A stretch of DNA of 64,000 bases from Phytophthora colocasiae (Eukaryota > Oomycota > Peronosporomycetes > Peronosporales > Peronosporaceae): assembly GCA_018806915.1 (NCBI GenBank), contig JAGKQI010000034.1, positions 124,001-188,000 on the forward strand, in the 5' to 3' direction. Numbering within the stretch: the stretch's first letter is position 1; each line of letters starts with the position of its first letter. The notes under the pieces are model-generated. The model was given only the letters and a program-made list of their open reading frames with translations, searched no databases and had not been told where the DNA came from. The translations under genes were made by a program, and so were the position numbers. Below are positions 62,281-64,000 of this stretch, one piece after another.

Positions 62281-64000
62281 ATGACTGAGGAAACGAACGC
62301 TTCTCTGAGCTTAAACGCCCCACCGAATGGGGCGGCAGGCGACGCCACAGGCACTTGTCCTGCTTCGGCAACTGCCAATATGTGCGGGGTGGAGATGTTG
62401 GTTCGGCCACATCGCCAGGTGGCAGCTCCTAGCGCCCCAGCCCATGCATCCCAACCTACCGACTCACAGGTCGATGGTCCGACTGAGGATCTCCCTGGTG
62501 ATGACATGAACTCGGCCGGTGTTGGTGATCTCTCGCCACCAGTGGTTTCACGTGGGGAATCTCACTCTGAATTCTCTGAGGGAACTCCTGGTGTCTTCAG
62601 ACCGCGAGCCTTTGGTGCCCCACGGCTTTTGTCTACGGAAGAGGTCGATCGGCTGTTTCGTCAGGGTCTGGTGACAACCACAGGGGATCAAGTCACGGCG
62701 TTGGGGGACTCTGATGTTCCATATCGCTCCCAGCGTGAAGCCAGAGGGACGTGCCTTTCTGGTGAGTACCCCCGCGCGAGCTGAAGACTTCAGAAGAGGG
62801 CGCCACATAGCGAATGCGTACGGTGGCCCCTGTGTGCTCGTGGGTTACGAGGCACTTACTGATGAAGACCTCCGGGAGCTGGAGCGAGTGATTCCAAGCT
62901 TCGACCCCGCCGAAGTTGTGTCTCCGTGCGCCCAGACTCCAGACGTGCGTACTCTGGATGCTTTGACGTCGTCTGTGGATGTTCGCCGGGAACTGGGGTC
63001 TCTGGTTTCTCATGTCTCTCCCACTCGGCTTGCCGAGAAAGTTTTTCGGACGGCCGGATGCTTAAAGCTTATGACTGCTGCTCACCGTCGCCTTCGGGAA
63101 CGCGTTGGTTCTCAGAACGGTGTCGCCTTGATTGATGCTGCAGCAGCGCGCTCTGAATGCGAAGAAATCAAGCGTGAGTGGGTACTGCACTGTCAATACT
63201 GGAAACACGAGCTTAAGTGTGCCCAGCAAGACGCCGGTGCGGTAGAAGAACGCATGACTTCGGAGATTCAGGATCTCAAAGCTCACTACCAGGACCAAGT
63301 GGAAGCTCTGAAGTCGGACAAGGCAGTTCTGAAGTCCCAAGTCGCTGATCTTCAAGCACAGGTCTCGATTCTGAAGTCGCGTCCTGAGGTCAAGCCCACA
63401 GATCCGTGGGGTTCTCAGAGTTCTTACAAGAGAATTCTGAAATCTTTGGTAATTGGGATCGGCTCCATGACCTTCTGGTGTCATACCAAGAGGACACCAT
63501 CGTCCCTGATAACTGGACGACTATCATCAGCGTGACAGCCTTGACGCGCGAAAGAAACCCGTTCCTGACTTCAAGAAACGGCTTTCTGAGGAACGAGCTC
63601 GTCAGGCTGCTGAGAAGACCGCGAGGACCTCCAGAGTTCTGGATCTTACTCGTCCAAGTACTGAACCTCAGAGTCCAAGAGCGAGAGCCCACGGTACCTG
63701 TCATATCCGCCGAAGCCCCAGACTCTGAAATCACCTCCGAAGCGACCGCTCAAGTGGGACTCCAAGAATTTGCAGCGTCGCCCGTCCGGACACAAGCCCG
63801 TTGAAGAATCGGCGCTTCCGGCGAATGCAGATTCTAAGGTGGCAAAGTCTGAAGTCCACAAGAGACTCCTGGTGACGTGGTCTGGAAGGAAGTTCGACCC
63901 GACCTCCGCCAAGCCCTGCTATCTGGGATCAAGTATGATAAAGCCATGGAGTGGTTGGCATCGGATAAAGCGGCTCACAGTCTCTTCAGCAGTCCGGCTC
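62281..64000 (+). pseudogene. Gag-like protein of an LTR retroelement, frame-broken, cut by window end
   Basis: Starts MTEETNASLSLNAPPNG with a Pro/Ser/Ala-rich leader, then PRAFGAPRLLSTEEVDRLFRQGLV. A G5 run near 62702 shifts it to AEDFRRGRHIANAYGGPCVLVGYEALTDEDLRELERVI, a helical region (KVFRTAGCLKLMTAAHRRLRERVG), a coiled coil (EIQDLKAHYQDQVEALKSDKAVLKSQVADLQAQV), another break near 63410 (GGGG) and LHDLLVSYQEDTIVPDNWTTII, then a basic Ser/Arg-rich tail. No protease or RT is reached before 64000. Resembles the gag of oomycete LTR elements by layout; family not assigned. Confidence 0.6.

Overview
The window looks like repeat-rich, gene-sparse sequence from an oomycete, most likely Phytophthora or a close relative. 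This is inferred, not searched. The evidence is short phase-consistent introns (about 55-75 nt, GTRNG...CTAAC...AG), a secreted GH43 arabinanase, a BT1-type folate/biopterin transporter, protist-style ankyrin repeats, DOT1-like and SET methyltransferase genes, and a typical oomycete transposon mix (Ty3/gypsy, Ty1/copia, piggyBac, MULE, hAT, SINE, Helitron).

Layout. 0-5.7 kb: a zinc-finger/IQ/C2/PH protein, a GH43 hydrolase on the opposite strand, and a glutathionyl-hydroquinone reductase gene split by a 924-bp hAT remnant with an exact 8-bp target duplication. 5.7-9.4 kb: five copies of a GC-rich hairpin repeat and a truncated copia pol. 9.4-13.8 kb: decayed host genes. 13.8-19.0 kb: a foldback-type inverted-repeat element with ~1.08-kb arms. 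19.2-29.6 kb: a five-exon hypothetical gene, a broken piggyBac transposase carrying two chromodomains, an ADP/ATP carrier pseudogene, a coiled-coil protein, a DOT1-like protein and hypothetical genes. 29.6-45.4 kb: an old gypsy element (B, minus strand) interrupted by a younger gypsy (A, 8.28 kb, 5-bp TSD), a tRNA-derived SINE (12-bp TSD) and a MULE (133-bp TIRs, 9-bp TSD). 45.4-47.1 kb: the transporter, with a premature stop. 47-50 kb: noncoding repeats, including a 191-bp tandem repeat and a GATC-dense tract. 50-60.1 kb: an ankyrin gene, a frame-broken Helitron Rep/helicase, an intact SET methyltransferase and an RPA1-like OB-fold gene. 60.3-64 kb: the 5' part of another LTR retroelement, cut by the window end.

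The strongest unexplained signal is gypsy A (30465-38744). Along its whole length, LTRs included, it is tiled with short perfect inverted repeats (arms about 6-12 bp, loops 1-16 nt), roughly one per 35-40 nt, while still encoding Gag, protease, RT/RNase H, integrase and chromodomain on the minus strand. The sequence outside its LTRs does not show this pattern. The same element carries a 515-codon ORF on the opposite strand and a textbook -1 frameshift signal (A AAA AAC, 7-nt spacer, 9-bp stem).

Most transposon and many host reading frames here are broken by single-base indels, often in homopolymers, so either decay or assembly consensus error must be kept in mind throughout.
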